Source of the DNA: Planctomycetota bacterium
GTDB lineage: Bacteria; Planctomycetota; Planctomycetia; Pirellulales; Pirellulaceae
Length of the DNA stretch: 64,000 nucleotides
Assembly (NCBI GenBank): GCA_029259935.1
Contig: JAJDEH010000432.1
Location: forward strand, 36,482 to 100,481
Direction of reading: 5' to 3'
In this document: in pieces, positions 6,528 through 15,224 of the stretch
How the letters are laid out: each line of letters opens with the position of its first letter
Position numbering within the stretch: position 1 is the stretch's first letter
Program-made: the position numbers and the translations under genes
The notes under the pieces: model-generated
Database searches by the model: none
The model's input: only the letters and a program-made list of their open reading frames with translations
What the model was told of the DNA's origin: nothing

Positions 6528-9278
6528 CTAATGGTTAACGATGAATTCCTTGGTGTTCACTAGCGCCCACAGTAGGCCGCGAACGCCGTTCAGCTTGTCC
6601 TCCGAATCTTGGATATAGGTGACACCGCGATTGAGTTCCCGCTGATCGGGATAACGGCTCACGGTCCGCAGATAGGCTTGCTGCACCAAGGCGACGGCAT
6701 TCACCTTGTCGTCCTGGTTGTTGCCATCGCCGGGGATGTCGCTCTTTTTGGATTCGTCGACCTTACGCCGTTGGGGCGGAAGGCCCTTCTTGGCGCGGGC
6801 GATGAAGGCGTCCAGCCGCGTTTGCAGACGTTTCGCTTGTTCGTCCTTGCCATCGTTGCGCAACTGTTTGATGTTGCGTTTTAGCTTTTGAACCTGGTTT
6901 TTGATCTGTTGTTGATTGTTGCGGCTATTGCGGTTGTTTGCCGCCGCGGCCGCCGGCGGTTTCAGCCCGGACTCGACAGCCACTTGGGCCAGCCAGCCGT
7001 CGCCGCGCCGATCCATCATTGACAAAACGTCGTTGTCGTTTTGCAGATAGACGGTTTGCAGCAAACTGGGATCCATCGAGCGGTCGCAATCGCAATTGTT
7101 TTCGCGAGTGGAACGGCCGAAGACCTGCAAGGCGAATGCCGCGCCCGCGCCGGCTCGGTTGTTGTAACGATTGCCGGCTCCCGGAATCGCGATCGCGCGT
7201 CCGTCGGCATCTTGGTGCAATTCGGATGCCTTTTGATCGTTGGCGGTCGCTTGGACCAAGGCGTCGTAAAAGACTTCGGCGGGCAATCTTCGCGGGACGG
7301 CCCGGCTGAAGTTCGTTTCGTCGCCCGCGTTGGTATCGTTCGGCTGCCAACTCAACTGATAGGTGCGGCTGTTGGCAATCGTGCGATGCACCCACTTCAT
7401 ATCGAATCCGCTTTCGATGAAGCCTTTGGCGAGGTAGTCGAGCAACGGCTTGTTGACCGGCGGATTGGCCAGGCTGTTGTCATCGGGAGGATCAACAATG
7501 CCGCGATGGAAATAAGAAGCCCAAACGCGATTGACAAAGGCCCGAGCAAAATAGGGGTTCTTGTCGCCGCGGAGCCAATCCATGAGCGGTTGGCGAATGT
7601 CCTGACCGCGTTCGAGGTCATGGGCTTCGCCACCCAGAATCTTGGCGCTGGTCATTTCGGTTTGGGCGGCATCGTTGCCACGGCTGCGGCGTGGTGCTCC
7701 ACCGGCGAAAACTTCGGGGAAGGGAACGGTCTTGCCTTCGCCTAGCAGACGGCCCATCTCGCGTCGCAGTTGGCCGCCGCGCAGTTTGGAGTCAACATTC
7801 AGTGCGGCAACCAGCTTCTCGTATTCCGCGCGGCCTGCTTTGTCGGCCGGACGGCCATTGGAAGCGACCACCGTGCGGAAGAAGTTCGTAAACTCGGCAA
7901 AGTCGTTTTTCGACCACTGATCGAAGGGATGTTTATGACATTGGGCGCATTGAATGCGAATGCCGAGGAACGCATAAGCAAAGTTGATGGCCCGCGGTTC
8001 CGCGTCGCGAAATTCGCGACGAGCCCAGTACAGCGGCATGGAGTCGCAGTCGGCGAACGTCTTGCCCGAGCCTTCGCGGTACATGTCACTCATCTGCTCG
8101 CAGTATTCGGTGTAGGCCTGGCCTTCCTGCCGGCTCTTGGCCAGTACGATGCCTTCGCACAGATCGTCGTAGGCGACGTTTTCCTTGACACGTTTGTGAA
8201 TCCACCCGTACCAAGCACCGCTGGACGACCCTTGCTGGCCGCGCATTTGCGGCAAGAAGTTTCGCAATTGGTAATCGTTGTTGCCGGTGAAGTCGCATAG
8301 CTTGGTCGTCCACCAAGCCGCGTAGCCGGGGCTGTTGAGCAACTCTTCAATTTTGTCGGCCCGCTTATCGGGGGACTCATCGGCGAGAAATTGCTGGACC
8401 TGCTTGGCCGTCGGCAGCGTGCCGGCCAAGTCGAGGCTGACGCGTCGCAGGAATTCGGCGTCGGTGCAGAGGTCGGAGGGAACGACACCCAGCTTGCGCA
8501 ACTTTTCGACGACCAGTTCATCCACCTTCGTGGGCGTGGCCACTTCGGGATACTGTTCGCCGACTTTGTCGGAGACCGGCCGCATAACGGGGATCGGTTG
8601 GACCGCATTGTCGTAGAAGACGACGATATGCGTGTCGCCCGGCTCGACGGCGGTGGTGAGGCCGTTTTCGTCGATGTCGGCAACGCGATCGTTGTTCGTC
8701 TGGAATCGACAGAGCGGGGTGACGTCTTCCACCGTGCCATCTTCCCAGTGGGCGATGACTTTCAACTGAACGGTTTCATCCTTCGCCTTGAAGACGATTT
8801 CGGCGGGCTCGATGGCCACTTTGGTGAGTTCCATTCCGCTGGGATTCGCAATCTTGGCCCCGTCTTCGACCCAGCGCCGCAGTACGTGGTACTGCCATGA
8901 ATCCTTCTCGTAACGCTTTCCGCCTTCGTGTTCGTCGGCGTCGGTCGGCTTGACGATGATCAAGCTTTCCATCGGGTCTTCCACATTGACGCGTTCGTTT
9001 TCCAGCAGGGCGTCGTGATCGGTCTTGAAGTCGTAACCAAACAGCGACAATTGAAATCCACCGCGACCTTGAAACGAACCGTGGCAAGCGCGGCCGTTAC
9101 ATCCCAGCCGGCCCAGCAAGGGACTGACGTGCTTTTGGAAGTCGGGAACTTCCGTGACTTCCGCGTCGTTGTATCGTTGATTAACGGGTGCCATGGGCGC
9201 GGCGTCCGCTGGAAGGCTGGTGGCGATGGCCAGTCCGACCAATGCCGCCAGTGTGAGGTGCAGAGAATTTCGTCGCAT
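6528..9278 (-). CDS. DUF1549 and DUF1553 domain protein with N-terminal haem-like motif and Ig-like domain
   Basis: The 916-residue exported protein has a signal peptide (MRRNSLHLTLAALVGLAIAT). Residues about 45-130 form a cytochrome-like region with C60-N-G-R-A-C65-H, the C-x4-C-H variant usual in this family. A Big-2-like domain follows (about 148-235), then DUF1549 (about 255-470, with CAQCHKHPFDQW near its end) and DUF1553 (about 570-730 and the last 80 residues). A charged Gln/Asn/Lys-rich insert (NNRNSRNNQQQIKNQ and following, about residues 770-850) looks coiled-coil. GGAG precedes the start. It forms a unit with the DUF1501 gene. Redox or polymer-degradation roles have been proposed for such pairs but are not shown. 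Confidence 0.9.
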   Translation of the reverse strand: MRRNSLHLTLAALVGLAIATSLPADAAPMAPVNQRYNDAEVTEVPDFQKHVSPLLGRLGCNGRACHGSFQGRGGFQLSLFGYDFKTDHDALLENERVNVEDPMESLIIVKPTDADEHEGGKRYEKDSWQYHVLRRWVEDGAKIANPSGMELTKVAIEPAEIVFKAKDETVQLKVIAHWEDGTVEDVTPLCRFQTNNDRVADIDENGLTTAVEPGDTHIVVFYDNAVQPIPVMRPVSDKVGEQYPEVATPTKVDELVVEKLRKLGVVPSDLCTDAEFLRRVSLDLAGTLPTAKQVQQFLADESPDKRADKIEELLNSPGYAAWWTTKLCDFTGNNDYQLRNFLPQMRGQQGSSSGAWYGWIHKRVKENVAYDDLCEGIVLAKSRQEGQAYTEYCEQMSDMYREGSGKTFADCDSMPLYWARREFRDAEPRAINFAYAFLGIRIQCAQCHKHPFDQWSKNDFAEFTNFFRTVVASNGRPADKAGRAEYEKLVAALNVDSKLRGGQLRREMGRLLGEGKTVPFPEVFAGGAPRRSRGNDAAQTEMTSAKILGGEAHDLERGQDIRQPLMDWLRGDKNPYFARAFVNRVWASYFHRGIVDPPDDNSLANPPVNKPLLDYLAKGFIESGFDMKWVHRTIANSRTYQLSWQPNDTNAGDETNFSRAVPRRLPAEVFYDALVQATANDQKASELHQDADGRAIAIPGAGNRYNNRAGAGAAFALQVFGRSTRENNCDCDRSMDPSLLQTVYLQNDNDVLSMMDRRGDGWLAQVAVESGLKPPAAAAANNRNSRNNQQQIKNQVQKLKRNIKQLRNDGKDEQAKRLQTRLDAFIARAKKGLPPQRRKVDESKKSDIPGDGNNQDDKVNAVALVQQAYLRTVSRYPDQRELNRGVTYIQDSEDKLNGVRGLLWALVNTKEFIVNH

Positions 9279-9359
9279 TGTTATCTCCGTGCTAACAGGA
9301 TGATGATTGTGCTGTGAGTTTCGTTGTAGGACGGCCCTCCGAGGCCGTCGATTTAGATA

Positions 9360-10400
9360 TTACTGTAGTTCCTCGGCCGCCGCCAATTTACCCGATTTCG
9401 TGCCGCAGCGGTAACGAGAACTCGCTGTTCCTTGCCACATGTCGGGGTTGGACCCCAGCAGTTGATTGAGTTTTTCACTTGCAGTGTTTAGTTTCTCGAT
9501 GGCCTCACTTGGCAGGCGGTTGCTGACTGACGCTACGTTGCAACGCAGTTGATCCGCATTCGTGGCACCGACGATAACGGATCCGACGCCTGGCTGGCCG
9601 GCGACCCAAGCCAACGAAACATCGGCCATCGAGCGATTAAGTTCTTTGCAGACTTCGCCAATCGCGCGAATCGCCGCAAACGTTTCCTTTTCAAATCCCG
9701 CCTCGCCATGCCGGGCCATTTCGCGGTCGGTGCTGAAATGACGCGATCGGGCGCGACCCACGGGAACTTCGTCGGCTGAAGCAAATCTTCCACTGAGCAA
9801 CCCATGCATCAGAGGACTGTAAGCAATGATCGGTATTCGCAGCTCACGGCATTGCGGCAAGATTTGCGGTTCAATGCACCGCCACAGCAAGTTGTAAGGC
9901 AGTTGGTGGCCCGCCGGCCGCTCGCGGTCGCACACGTCCGACATCTGGTCGATGCCCAAATTGCAAACCCCCACGGCTCGCACTTTTCCCTGCTCTTTCA
10001 GTCGCAGTAAGGCTCCCCAAGTCTCCGCGATCGGCACTTCCGGATCGGTCCAGTGTGTCTGGTAGAGGTCGATGTAGTCGGTGCCCAGCCGCTTGAGCGA
10101 CCGCTCGCAAGCTTCCGGAAGTCGGTCCGGATGCATCGAATCAGGTTTTACCTTAGTAGCAATCACGACCTGCTTGCGACGGTCGGCAAGCACTCTTCCC
10201 AGCAGAGCCTCACTTTTTCCGTCGGCGTAGGCCTCGGCCGTGTCGAAAAAGTTAACCCCGGCCTCCAAAGCTGCCTCAATTGCCTCTGTTGACGCCGCCT
10301 CATCCCGATCCCCCCAATGAGAGTCAGTCGTCACCCCCCAGCAGCCAAAAGCGAGCTGAGAGACGGCAAAATCGCAGTTTAGGAGCGGAGTGGTGTGCAT
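9360..10400 (-). CDS. Aldo/keto reductase family oxidoreductase
   Basis: The 346-residue product has the size and motifs of NADPH-dependent aldo/keto reductases with a TIM barrel. The catalytic tetrad is visible: Asp and Tyr in NFFDTAEAYADGKSEALLG, Lys in VVIATKVKPD, and His in DLYQTHWTDPEVP. The C-terminal cofactor region has the usual GVGSVIVGATNADQL. It is closest in style to the YhdN/Tas group that acts on small aldehydes, but the substrate is not predictable. There is no clear ribosome-binding site before the ATG. It lies between the DUF1549 gene and the large haem protein gene on the same strand, with gaps of 81 and 172 bases. A short palindrome GACGGCC-CTCCGA-GGCCGTC sits just downstream (about 9332-9351). 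Confidence 0.9.
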   Translation of the reverse strand: MHTTPLLNCDFAVSQLAFGCWGVTTDSHWGDRDEAASTEAIEAALEAGVNFFDTAEAYADGKSEALLGRVLADRRKQVVIATKVKPDSMHPDRLPEACERSLKRLGTDYIDLYQTHWTDPEVPIAETWGALLRLKEQGKVRAVGVCNLGIDQMSDVCDRERPAGHQLPYNLLWRCIEPQILPQCRELRIPIIAYSPLMHGLLSGRFASADEVPVGRARSRHFSTDREMARHGEAGFEKETFAAIRAIGEVCKELNRSMADVSLAWVAGQPGVGSVIVGATNADQLRCNVASVSNRLPSEAIEKLNTASEKLNQLLGSNPDMWQGTASSRYRCGTKSGKLAAAEELQ

Positions 10401-10572
10401 TTTGTGGGGTGCTAATAGGGCGAGCTAGGCATTAAACCAGCGCGGCCCCCCAAGGTTTCGAGCGCGAAGCAAGAAATCGGGCGAGAATTCCGAAGATTCG
10501 GCTTCCGCAACAAGATCGTAACTCCACGAACCTGGGGGATTGTCGCAGAATGCCTCCCGTTGGTGGCGGATT

Positions 10573-13500
10573 TCACGGCCTGATCTTGCCGCCGGCTTCC
10601 AAGTACGCGAGCAGATCCAAGATGTCGTTTTGGGTGAGCGTGTCGAGCAGCCCTTCGGGCATCCAGGAAACTGGGGAGGGCGATTGCTGCTCGATGGTAC
10701 TCTTCTCGATCTCCGTGATCTTTTCGGGTGCTTGGGCGTCGGCCGCGAGCCGCAGCTTGGACGAGCGGTAATCTCCGCCGGGAACAATGCGGCCGAGATG
10801 AATCTTGCCATCGGTGGTCACGATGCGCACACTTCGATAGTTTTCCGGAATGACCTTCGAAGGCGTGATGATGGCCTCCAGCACATTTTGGCGGCTGAAG
10901 CGGCTGCGGACCGACGTCAAATCGGGTCCGACCGGATTGCCTTCGAGGCCGACGCGATGACAGCGGCTGCAAGCGGCCGCCACGAACATCGCTTTGCCGT
11001 TTTCTAGGTCTTGCGGATGGTCGAGTTCCGCTAGCGACTTGGCCAGAGCCGCCACGGTCCACTTGCGGACGAAGGGCCGCGAGGCGGGTGGTGGAAACGA
11101 GTTCGCCGTTGGCGGTTCGAGCAGCGAGGCCAGTTGTGTCTTTTCCTTCTCCGTTAATGTTTCGATCGACGACTGGCGGATCTTCTCCAAAAAACCGGGC
11201 ATTCCTTGGCCGCTAAGATAGTGCCGGGTGTCTTGTAGCGCCGTGAAGTAGACGCGACGATCCCGCGGCGTCCAACCGTGGCGAGTGTCCCGCAAGACGG
11301 TCAAGTAATGAAGTTGCTCGGCCTGATCGGTGGCTTGGCGGAGTAGTCCAATGGTCTTGGCCACGACGTCCGCCGATTCCAGCTTGACGAGCAAGCGGCT
11401 GAGGGTTTGATTGACGCGCGGCGATCGGTCGGGATAGACCGCGTCGAGATGTGCGACTGCCCGTTCCTTCGCCGCCTCGTCCAGATTTTCGATCTGTTGG
11501 AGGCAGAGCCAATACGTATGCAAGCTGGCCAGTTTCCCCGAGGCCGGCAAATCCTTCAGCGAAATTCCGGCCAGTCGCGCAAGGATCTTGGGTAGCGACT
11601 CGGCATCGCCCGTACGGGTCAGCGACATCAGCGCGCCGAGCGCCGCGGTCGCGTTATCTTCGGCCAACGCGCGAGCTTGCCAAGACGGAAGCGGTTGGTG
11701 CTCAAGCAGCGTGCGAGCCGTATAGCGGATCCAAGGGTCAGCATGGGTCAGATGTGGCCAGGCCTTGTCGACAATCGCCGGGTCTTGGCGATTCAGTAGC
11801 GATTCCAAGTCGTGACGCAGCCGCCGCAACGTCTTGCCATACTGCCGGCGAGCCACTTGCTGCGGCGTTGGCGGGGCGGGTTCCGTTTTGGCTCCCACGT
11901 AACGAATACGGTACAGCCCCGATTGCGTCTTGCGTCCGCCGGTGACGATATACATCGATCCATCGGGAGCGAAATCCAGTCCGGTGACGTTCAGAGGCCG
12001 GCCCTTCAGCACGGTTTCCGCCCGGCACAGATAGCTCGCCCCGCGGGGAGCCATATGGACCGCCACGATCCGCCCGTAAGCCCAATCGAGAATATAGAGC
12101 GCGTCCCGGTAGGTTCCCGGAAAATTGCTCTTCGTGCCAAACTTGACGCTGGTAGGAGATCCCTTGCCGATATCGAGATTGGAAAGTGCATTATCAGCGT
12201 GATCGGGATAGTAGGGCGGCCAGGTTCCGGTCACGCCTCGCCATCCATAATCCGCGCCGGCCACCAGGTGATTCACTCGCGTCGGCCGATACCAGGGCGA
12301 ACCCATGTCGAATTCGGCGTCCGCGTCGTAGGTAAACATTTCGCCATCGGTATTGAAGTCGATGCCATAGGGATTCCGCAGCCCGGCGGAAACGACTTCC
12401 CAGTGCCTGCCATCTTTGTCGGTTCGAATCACATGCCCCTCGCGGGAATTCTGTCCGCGACGTTGTTCGCGCAGCGGCGAGGTTAGATCGAGGAGATCAC
12501 TCTTCTCGGCATCACTGCCGTCGGCTTGAATCGCGTTGCCCTCCACCGGTGTACTCGGCATATCGACCGAGTCGCCGTGGATCAAGTAAATGTAATTGTC
12601 CGGTCCCAGCGTCAGGTTGTTCCGGCCATGCCCCACGTTACCCGGCGAAAAGTGCAGCAATTGCACCTCATCGAATTGATCGTCCTGGTTGGTATCGCGC
12701 AGCCGATAGAGCCCCTTGGAATTATTCGCGTTGACATAAAGCGCGTCGAAGGCGAACAGCAGCCCGCGGCACTCCAGCAACGTGTCATTGATACTTTCGA
12801 CATCCGCGACGGCGTTGCCATCGTCGGACAAGGTCATGCGCAGCAATCCTTTATCTTCGCGCGCGATGACAATTCGTCCTTGCGGATCGAATGCCAAGTT
12901 GATCCACGAACTTTCGTCGTCGCCGGCTGAACGCACCAGTTCGATTTGAAAGCCGGGAGCGGTGAAGAACGAGGACGGCTGCGCGCTTTTTTCAGATCCT
13001 AAAGCCTGTTTCCACTGGGCGTAGTCATCCAGGGCCGTAATGTCGGTGCCTTGCGCGACCCGGCCCGCAAGTTCACGGCGAACCTTGCCAAAACTGGCCG
13101 CGTTGCTCCACGCTTGGGAGCCTGTTTTCGTTTTGGAGTTCACTAGCCGGGCCGGCCAGGTGGCGTCCGAAACGATCTGCTGCGTACTCCCGTCTCGATA
13201 CTCGATCTTCAGCCATACAAACACCGCCGCGGGTCCGTCGTGGCTTTGGCATTGCAACAAAAGCTTGTTGTCGCCCGGCTGCAACTTGCCGGCGATATCG
13301 AGAGCGAACGGCGCGCTGTAACTTTCGATATCCGCTAAGTGCCGGCCGTTGAGATGGAGTGACAAGTCATGAAAATCGGCGATGCCACTGAGCGTAGCTT
13401 GGGAGACTTGCTTCAAATCGCGGTCGATTGAAAACGATTTGCGAATCGATGCCGCCTGGTTGGGTTCGCGGTTTGCCGAGGCCCAAATCCACTCGGGGCT

Positions 13501-13575
13501 TGGCTCGGCGGCCGCCATCGGCAAGATGCAAGTGAGATATAAGAACAACCACCCTAGCTTTGTCGCTTGGTTCAT
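10573..13575 (-). CDS. PVC-type haem-binding protein with sugar-dehydrogenase-like beta-propeller and HEAT-like region
   Basis: The 1000-residue exported protein starts with a signal peptide ending PMAAA. Residues about 28-130 look like a galactose-binding-like jelly roll (WIWASANREPNQ; LHLNGRHLADIES). Residues about 200-560 form a membrane-bound-dehydrogenase-type propeller (TAPGFQIELVRSAGDDESSW; GHGRNNLTLGPDNYIYLIHG; NPYGIDFNTDGEMFTYDAD). A helical HEAT-like segment follows, and then a C-terminal cytochrome c domain with one CSRCH haem motif near residue 870 and its DLLAYLEAGG end. AGGA precedes the start. Proteins of this build are typical of Planctomycetota and Verrucomicrobiota and are thought to oxidise sugars in the periplasm; the substrate is unknown. 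Confidence 0.9.
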   Translation of the reverse strand: MNQATKLGWLFLYLTCILPMAAAEPSPEWIWASANREPNQAASIRKSFSIDRDLKQVSQATLSGIADFHDLSLHLNGRHLADIESYSAPFALDIAGKLQPGDNKLLLQCQSHDGPAAVFVWLKIEYRDGSTQQIVSDATWPARLVNSKTKTGSQAWSNAASFGKVRRELAGRVAQGTDITALDDYAQWKQALGSEKSAQPSSFFTAPGFQIELVRSAGDDESSWINLAFDPQGRIVIAREDKGLLRMTLSDDGNAVADVESINDTLLECRGLLFAFDALYVNANNSKGLYRLRDTNQDDQFDEVQLLHFSPGNVGHGRNNLTLGPDNYIYLIHGDSVDMPSTPVEGNAIQADGSDAEKSDLLDLTSPLREQRRGQNSREGHVIRTDKDGRHWEVVSAGLRNPYGIDFNTDGEMFTYDADAEFDMGSPWYRPTRVNHLVAGADYGWRGVTGTWPPYYPDHADNALSNLDIGKGSPTSVKFGTKSNFPGTYRDALYILDWAYGRIVAVHMAPRGASYLCRAETVLKGRPLNVTGLDFAPDGSMYIVTGGRKTQSGLYRIRYVGAKTEPAPPTPQQVARRQYGKTLRRLRHDLESLLNRQDPAIVDKAWPHLTHADPWIRYTARTLLEHQPLPSWQARALAEDNATAALGALMSLTRTGDAESLPKILARLAGISLKDLPASGKLASLHTYWLCLQQIENLDEAAKERAVAHLDAVYPDRSPRVNQTLSRLLVKLESADVVAKTIGLLRQATDQAEQLHYLTVLRDTRHGWTPRDRRVYFTALQDTRHYLSGQGMPGFLEKIRQSSIETLTEKEKTQLASLLEPPTANSFPPPASRPFVRKWTVAALAKSLAELDHPQDLENGKAMFVAAACSRCHRVGLEGNPVGPDLTSVRSRFSRQNVLEAIITPSKVIPENYRSVRIVTTDGKIHLGRIVPGGDYRSSKLRLAADAQAPEKITEIEKSTIEQQSPSPVSWMPEGLLDTLTQNDILDLLAYLEAGGKIRP

Positions 13576-13595
13576 GGACGTATCCTGTAAAGGTT

Positions 13596-13650
13596 AGTCG
13601 CTGATCGCTCTGCGATCATGGCGTGAGGTTCGCGGAGCGAACCACGACTT
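13596..13650. repeat. Double-hairpin repeat, copy 1
   Basis: AGTCGC, hairpin TGATCGC-TCT-GCGATCA, then hairpin GGTTCGC-GGA-GCGAACC, then ACGACTT. The outermost bases (AGTCG / CGACTT) can also pair. It fills most of the 76-base gap between two minus-strand genes. A second copy lies at 51857-51918. Confidence 0.75.
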
Positions 13651-13651
13651 T

Positions 13652-14995
13652 CTAGCCGTCACGATGGTCGACAATCGTTTGAGCAAAACCTTGGATCGTG
13701 TTGTCGGCCATTTCCACGGCCCCGGCGTGCTGATCGATGCGAATGCCGATCCGTTTCATCGGCTCGCGCGATTCGCGAATCTCATTACCGACAATCTTCA
13801 GGTCTTTCGTTTTGCCCTGGATATCGATCGCAATCCCGTCACTTGCGCCACTGTTGATGATCTTGTTGGACTCAATTGTATTGCGATTGGCCCAGAAGTC
13901 GTTTCCGCGCTGGTCGTTGCGAAACAGAATGCCGACCTTGCCACTAGCGGTGATCTCGTTATTGCGCATGACGTTGTCGGTATCGTTATGGCCGATCGAA
14001 ATTCCGTAGCTGCGGTTGGCGTCGATCTTGTTGTTTTCCGCCAAGCCGTACTTCACGCCCCAACACCAAAACAGGCCCAGATTGTTGCGTTCCAATCGGT
14101 TGTTGCGGATCAAGGGCCGCTGCGATCCGCTGCCTGGGTGCACGCCCAGATTGGCGTTGTCGTGGCTGTGGCAATTGTCGACGACCACGTCATGGCAGAT
14201 CTGAAAACTGATGCCGTCGCCGTTGTAGTTCCGAGTGGTAACGCCGCGCATCGTGTAGCGATTGCAGTCTTGCAAAAAGATGCAGCCGCCGTAATTTCCA
14301 TTGAGGTTTTCGTTGTTCGCCCGATTGCCGTCCAGCGTGATATTCTCGATCACCACATCGTGCGTGTACTCGCTGGTGAACAACGGAAACAGCGAGGAAC
14401 AGGTCGGCTTGCCAGTCAGCCATAGGTTTTCACGAAGGCCGTCATTCAGCTTGAACCGATTTCCCGAGCGGGCAACCAAAGTCCGCTTGATGACCAATTG
14501 GCTGCCGTTGTGCGAGTTCTTGGCCTTCAAGGTGACGCCGTCGCCAACTCGAAAGCTCTTGCCGTCGGCGCCGGCCAGCGTGATTTCCTGGTCGTACCAG
14601 TCCGAGTCTTCGGAAAGAGCAACGGTTTGCGAGGCACCCTTGGTAACGACTGAGTCCGTCCCGCTTCCCAAGATGCGGATATTGGAAGGCAGATAAATCG
14701 AGTTGCGCAGCGAGTAGGTCCCGGGCAGCACTTGAACCGTACCGCCGCCGAGGCGAGCCACATAATCGACGGCCGCTTGCAGCACCTTGTCGGTCCTACC
14801 AACCAAGTCGGCCTTCTTGGGACCCACGGTGATTGTCAGCCGTTCGTCCCAGTTCGGCTGGTGGCGCTTATCGCCGTCCGTCGCGCGGGGCTTGGAAACT
14901 TTCGGCCGCTCTCCGGCCTTGGCTCCTAGGGTGAAGGTTCCTACCGCTGCGCAGGTCACGCCAAAGAAGCGACGTCTTGAAACAATGTGGGCCAT
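13652..14995 (-). CDS. Tat-exported right-handed parallel beta-helix protein
   Basis: The 447-residue product begins with a twin-arginine signal (SRRRFFGVTCAAVGTFTLGA). Residues about 70-100 carry the start of a pectate-lyase-like helix (VDYVARLGGGTVQVLPGTY; LPSNIRILGSG). From about residue 215 there are regular beta-helix rungs with repeated N-N/N-x-I patterns: VIENITLDGNRANNENLNG, VVVDNCHSHDNANLG, LIRNNRLERNNLG, NVMRNNEITASGKVG. The family includes polysaccharide lyases, mannuronan epimerases and hydrolases; the catalytic type cannot be told from sequence here. The context, beside a sugar-dehydrogenase-like haem protein, fits carbohydrate processing. Confidence 0.85.
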   Translation of the reverse strand: MAHIVSRRRFFGVTCAAVGTFTLGAKAGERPKVSKPRATDGDKRHQPNWDERLTITVGPKKADLVGRTDKVLQAAVDYVARLGGGTVQVLPGTYSLRNSIYLPSNIRILGSGTDSVVTKGASQTVALSEDSDWYDQEITLAGADGKSFRVGDGVTLKAKNSHNGSQLVIKRTLVARSGNRFKLNDGLRENLWLTGKPTCSSLFPLFTSEYTHDVVIENITLDGNRANNENLNGNYGGCIFLQDCNRYTMRGVTTRNYNGDGISFQICHDVVVDNCHSHDNANLGVHPGSGSQRPLIRNNRLERNNLGLFWCWGVKYGLAENNKIDANRSYGISIGHNDTDNVMRNNEITASGKVGILFRNDQRGNDFWANRNTIESNKIINSGASDGIAIDIQGKTKDLKIVGNEIRESREPMKRIGIRIDQHAGAVEMADNTIQGFAQTIVDHRDG

Positions 14996-15224
14996 GGGAG
15001 TCTAATTCCTTGCCAAGAATTGTGTGTTGCGATTGTAACACAACGCGAATGGCCGCATCAAAAGTCGGAAGGACGGCATGCCGCGGAATGCAAGCGCGGA
15101 AAGGCAGGAAAAAGCAGATCGCCTAGGAGCGATCGTGGAGTTGTGCCGCAAGACGGTCGAGACCCCTGGGAATCCACCGTCCACCGACGGCGGCTCCGGG
15201 ACATATTGACCCGCGCCGCTCGAT

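Noticed and set aside
13664..14425. 253-codon plus-strand frame inside the beta-helix gene
   Set aside because: Antisense shadow of a clear Tat-exported beta-helix protein.
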